NCBI GenBank assembly: GCA_900088475.1
Contig: FLMG01000791.1
Coordinates: 1-12,350 of the forward strand
Direction of reading: 5' to 3'
Length of the DNA stretch: 12,350 nt
Origin: Hyphochytrium catenoides
Taxonomy: Eukaryota; Sar; Hyphochytriomycetes; Hyphochytriales; Hyphochytriaceae
The notes beneath the pieces were generated by a model, which searched no databases, was not told the DNA's origin, and worked only from the letters and a program-made list of their open reading frames with translations. The position numbers and the translations under genes were made by a program. Of the stretch, positions 10,401 through 12,350 are shown one piece after another; the stretch's first letter is position 1; each line of letters opens with the position of its first letter.

Positions 10401-12350
10401 AGCACAAGAGATTCAATGGCAGAAGGTAGCACATGAACCTAGCCGTATGTGCGTTGGAGTCTCCGCCACGTCTCACGATTGCTTTCTCTGCGTAATTATC
10501 CTTTGTTTATCTTCAATTGTTTTATCTTTTGACTATCCTCGATGTACCTAGTCAGCTCTTCTAAGATCTATCATAACTACCTCCAAGGATTAGAAGGCTC
10601 GACAGTGGAGAAGAATGTGTTATCTAATCGGCTGCTAGTCGATGCGCCCCAATCTAGTGCAGAGAACGATTTGCAGGCTGTAGACGACATTGCGGATGGC
10701 CCGGTGGTGCAGGTAGATCACTCTTACCCTCTGGGGAATGACCGCAGAAGTCCGACTACGAGCCATCGTTAACTGGTCCGTGGCGTCGAGAGAGCTGCAA
10801 CAGGGGTCTCAAACCTGCTTTTCCGCGTTTATCTTTACCTCAGATTGAAGAGACTCCAGCGCCGCTACCTCGCATTAATCCTGCCCTAATTATCAGAGGC
10901 AACGACTTGTATGTCTATGGCGGAGTGCTGGAGGTAAGACTGATAGAAGAGTATACGGAATGACCCACAGAGCTTCGGAAGGCGCCTGCTGTCGAATATA
11001 TAATCGTGAAAGGACAGTAGTGTTTCAAAAGCCCTGTAGCTAAGTGTTCTCTCTCCAGGACGGAGATCGGGAGATCACGTTGGACGACTGCTGGCGTTTA
11101 AATCTGAACAAGTTGGAGAGCTGGGACACTATCTTGGAAGGCACTATGAGCGAACAGGTTTCTTTCGAGCTTCCTATCTCTCTTCGAACTCCTCACATCC
11201 CTTTCCCTTCTTGCTGTTTGTTAGCCTGTTGCCTCGCCCTTTCACAGTCTCTACCTCCTCCTTGCAAAGTACAACATCCATTCTAAGTCGAGAACCTTTG
11301 TTTAATCTCAGCAATGGAAGGGTGAGTTGGATGACGGCAGCTCTATGGCCTCTGATGACGAGGGTGAGGGCGAAGAGGATGACGAAGATGAGGATGACGA
11401 TGAAGAGGAGCTTTACCGAAATCTTGAGGTGTGTATAAAGTTTCTGTGTCAATACGAAACGATCTTCTTTTTAGGCTTTGTGCTTTCTACCTTGGGTACA
11501 CTTATTGTCTTCCCTGTCCCCCGAAGGAGCAACAAGAGGAAGACTTCAGTGAAGGAGCGACGGCAGAAATGGAGAAGGCGGCGTTTGAAGAGGAGGAGAG
11601 AACAGAGAAGAAGAAGAAAAAGGAAAAGGGAATCGCTGCAGCCATGGCTGCGTTGGGACTTGAGGGAGCCGAAGATGGCGAAGACGAAGAGGAAGATCAG
11701 GAAGGCAAAGACCTATCAAAAGCAAAAAAGAAGAAGAAGAGCTCGAAAGGAAAATCGTCTAAGAGTGACAGGTACAGAGCTAAGATCCACAACCTTGACG
11801 CTCAAACATCCTTGTCCAACTTTGGATGGCAGTGCTGAGCTTGTCATAGGCATTGCTCTATAACTTGATCGCTTATGGTTGGCTCTTCTTCTGGGCCAGT
11901 ATCCTTTATCTTGGTTACATATTCTCCAACGCTCAGCAACAACAGCTAGGCAGTACCTGTCACTCGTGTCTGATTCCTATGCTGTCGGGCTTCCTATCAA
12001 TACTCCCCACTAAAAAGGTATTCCAGGCACACTCGAAGAGCGGAGATTGAAACCCTGCGAGCTCAGTTGGACATTGATGATTCTAATAGAACGCCGCAAA
12101 TAGGGGAGAACCTGAGAGATTTTTTTGCTAGAACTTCGGCCTATTGGTCCGCAGAGGTAGGGGTTTCACCAATAGCTTAAAGGGTTAATGGTGCCCGATT
12201 TCTTGCTAAGATGGGAAAGTGGTTTCTTTTCCCTGTTTGCTTAATGCTGCTGTTCGCCTTGTCATAACAAGCTGTACCTTGAATGGGTTACCGAGTTCGG
12301 GCTGCGCTTTAAGTGCTATGCGAGCTTAGATCCGCTGTCTAGTTCGACCT
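7424..12350 (+). CDS. KLHDC4: KLHDC4/Kel3-type kelch-repeat protein with DUF4110-like C-terminus (3' end beyond window)
   Basis: Exons: 7424-7534, 7602-7761, 7946-8067, 8213-8287, 8484-8632, 8786-8888, 9215-9370, 9525-9624, 9824-10041, 10254-10425, 10588-10712, 10844-10933, 11059-11157, 11312-11428, 11527-11771, 12027-12156, then provisional 12272 onward. All junctions keep frame, giving 724 codons through exon 16. The start, ACAATGG after a short CAG repeat, has a good context. Residues 1-37 are Lys-rich, as in KLHDC4 homologues. Six kelch blades have their Gly-Gly pairs at 90, 143, 196, 254, 319 and 523, with repeated PRSG turns and a conserved Trp. A charged insertion (about 350-480) splits blades 5 and 6, and a second acidic then Lys-rich segment spans about 570-680. 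Residues 681-724 carry the DUF4110 signature: RTPQIGENLRDFFARTSAYW. The fold is a six-bladed beta-propeller for protein binding. The molecular role of the family is poorly defined. The family identity is secure. Confidence 0.93.
9896..10425 (+). other. Charged low-complexity insertion between kelch blades 5 and 6 (exons 9-10)
   Basis: After blade 5 the exon sequence turns abruptly to Lys/Arg-rich (KKKAGGRRRKRGKKEGK) and then to Asp/Glu-rich. Exon 10, after intron 9 (10042-10253), inserts a short ordered-looking piece (KKFAYVDHQGQLIYVDD) before a second Glu/Lys run. As I recall them, KLHDC4 homologues also carry a charged linker here, so the position is conserved even though the composition is repetitive. 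The insertion should loop out of the propeller and probably stays disordered. Confidence 0.8.
10328..10385 (+). repeat. Coding GAR microsatellite (poly-Glu/Lys) in exon 10
   Basis: Almost pure GAG/GAA/AAG triplets encoding a mixed Glu/Lys tract. It stays in frame with the kelch gene and is likely to vary in length between strains by triplet slippage without breaking the frame. Confidence 0.9.
11312..11771 (+). other. Acidic then Lys-rich linker before the DUF4110-like end (exons 14-15)
   Basis: Exon 14 encodes SSMASDDEGEGEEDDEDEDD-type sequence with Ser-Asp-Asp and Ser-Met-Ala-Ser stretches that resemble casein-kinase-2 sites. Exon 15 is Glu-rich, then has an Ala/Met/Leu helix (IAAAMAALGLEG) and a run of Lys and Ser. 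The 98-nt intron between them (11429-11526) is among the shortest in the window. The acidic-to-basic order matches the first insertion at 9896-10425. Confidence 0.75.
12272..12350 (+). other. Provisional exon 17 of the kelch gene
   Basis: After exon 16 (donor GAG/GTAGGG at 12157) the next usable acceptor is ATAACAAG at 12264-12271, which gives a 115-nt intron. The phase-0 frame is then open to the window edge. It encodes a Phe-x-Leu-x4-Tyr-x2-Leu-x-Pro pattern (EFGLRFKCYASLDPL), spaced as in the DUF4110 helix that follows the aromatic SAYW-type segment in plant and fungal homologues. The match is short and made from memory, so the exon is tentative. Confidence 0.5.

Noticed and set aside
11853-12050. 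65-codon plus-strand frame with a hydrophobic start
   Set aside because: It lies inside intron 15 of the kelch gene, and the phase-2 junction 11771/12027 restores the conserved DUF4110 frame without it.
1-12350. CRISPR arrays, insertion sequences, tRNA/rRNA genes
   Set aside because: No regularly spaced repeats, terminal inverted repeats, transposase domains or tRNA-like cloverleaf signatures were seen.

Overview
This window is nuclear DNA from an intron-dense eukaryote, most likely a microbial eukaryote. Both genes are cut into short coding exons by GT-AG spliceosomal introns, mostly 100-330 nt long. One probable GC-AG intron is present, a canonical AATAAA lies downstream of the first gene, and there are no bacterial features. 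An alga or protist of the SAR group (stramenopile/alveolate) would fit the gene content and architecture. That is only an impression, and nothing seen here fixes the lineage.

Layout. Positions 1-584 are a purine-rich GA-microsatellite flank. They may contain a 5' UTR intron or the last exon of an upstream gene. Positions 585-6251 hold a 14-exon plus-strand gene that I reconstructed in full (845 codons plus stop, every junction in phase). Its product is a single-pass membrane protein with a short charged cytosolic N-terminus. It has one transmembrane helix, a long beta-rich lumenal part of LEA2/DUF3712 type with 11 N-glycosylation sequons, and a Cys-rich tail. Positions 6252-7423 are intergenic. 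They hold a polyadenylation signal and a weak, stop-interrupted frame with a C2-domain look. Positions 7424-12350 hold a second plus-strand gene, open at the window edge. It encodes a KLHDC4/Kel3-type kelch protein with a Lys-rich N-terminus, six kelch blades, a large charged insertion between blades 5 and 6, a second acidic/basic segment and a DUF4110-type C-terminus. Sixteen exons are solid and a seventeenth is provisional.

The two genes are head-to-tail neighbours, and nothing in the sequence links them functionally. I found no CRISPR array, intact mobile element, tRNA, rRNA or other obviously new system. The points most worth a second look are the multi-repeat lumenal protein and its Cys-rich tail, the GC-AG intron inside its membrane helix, the possible decayed C2 gene, and the possible exon at 290-496.
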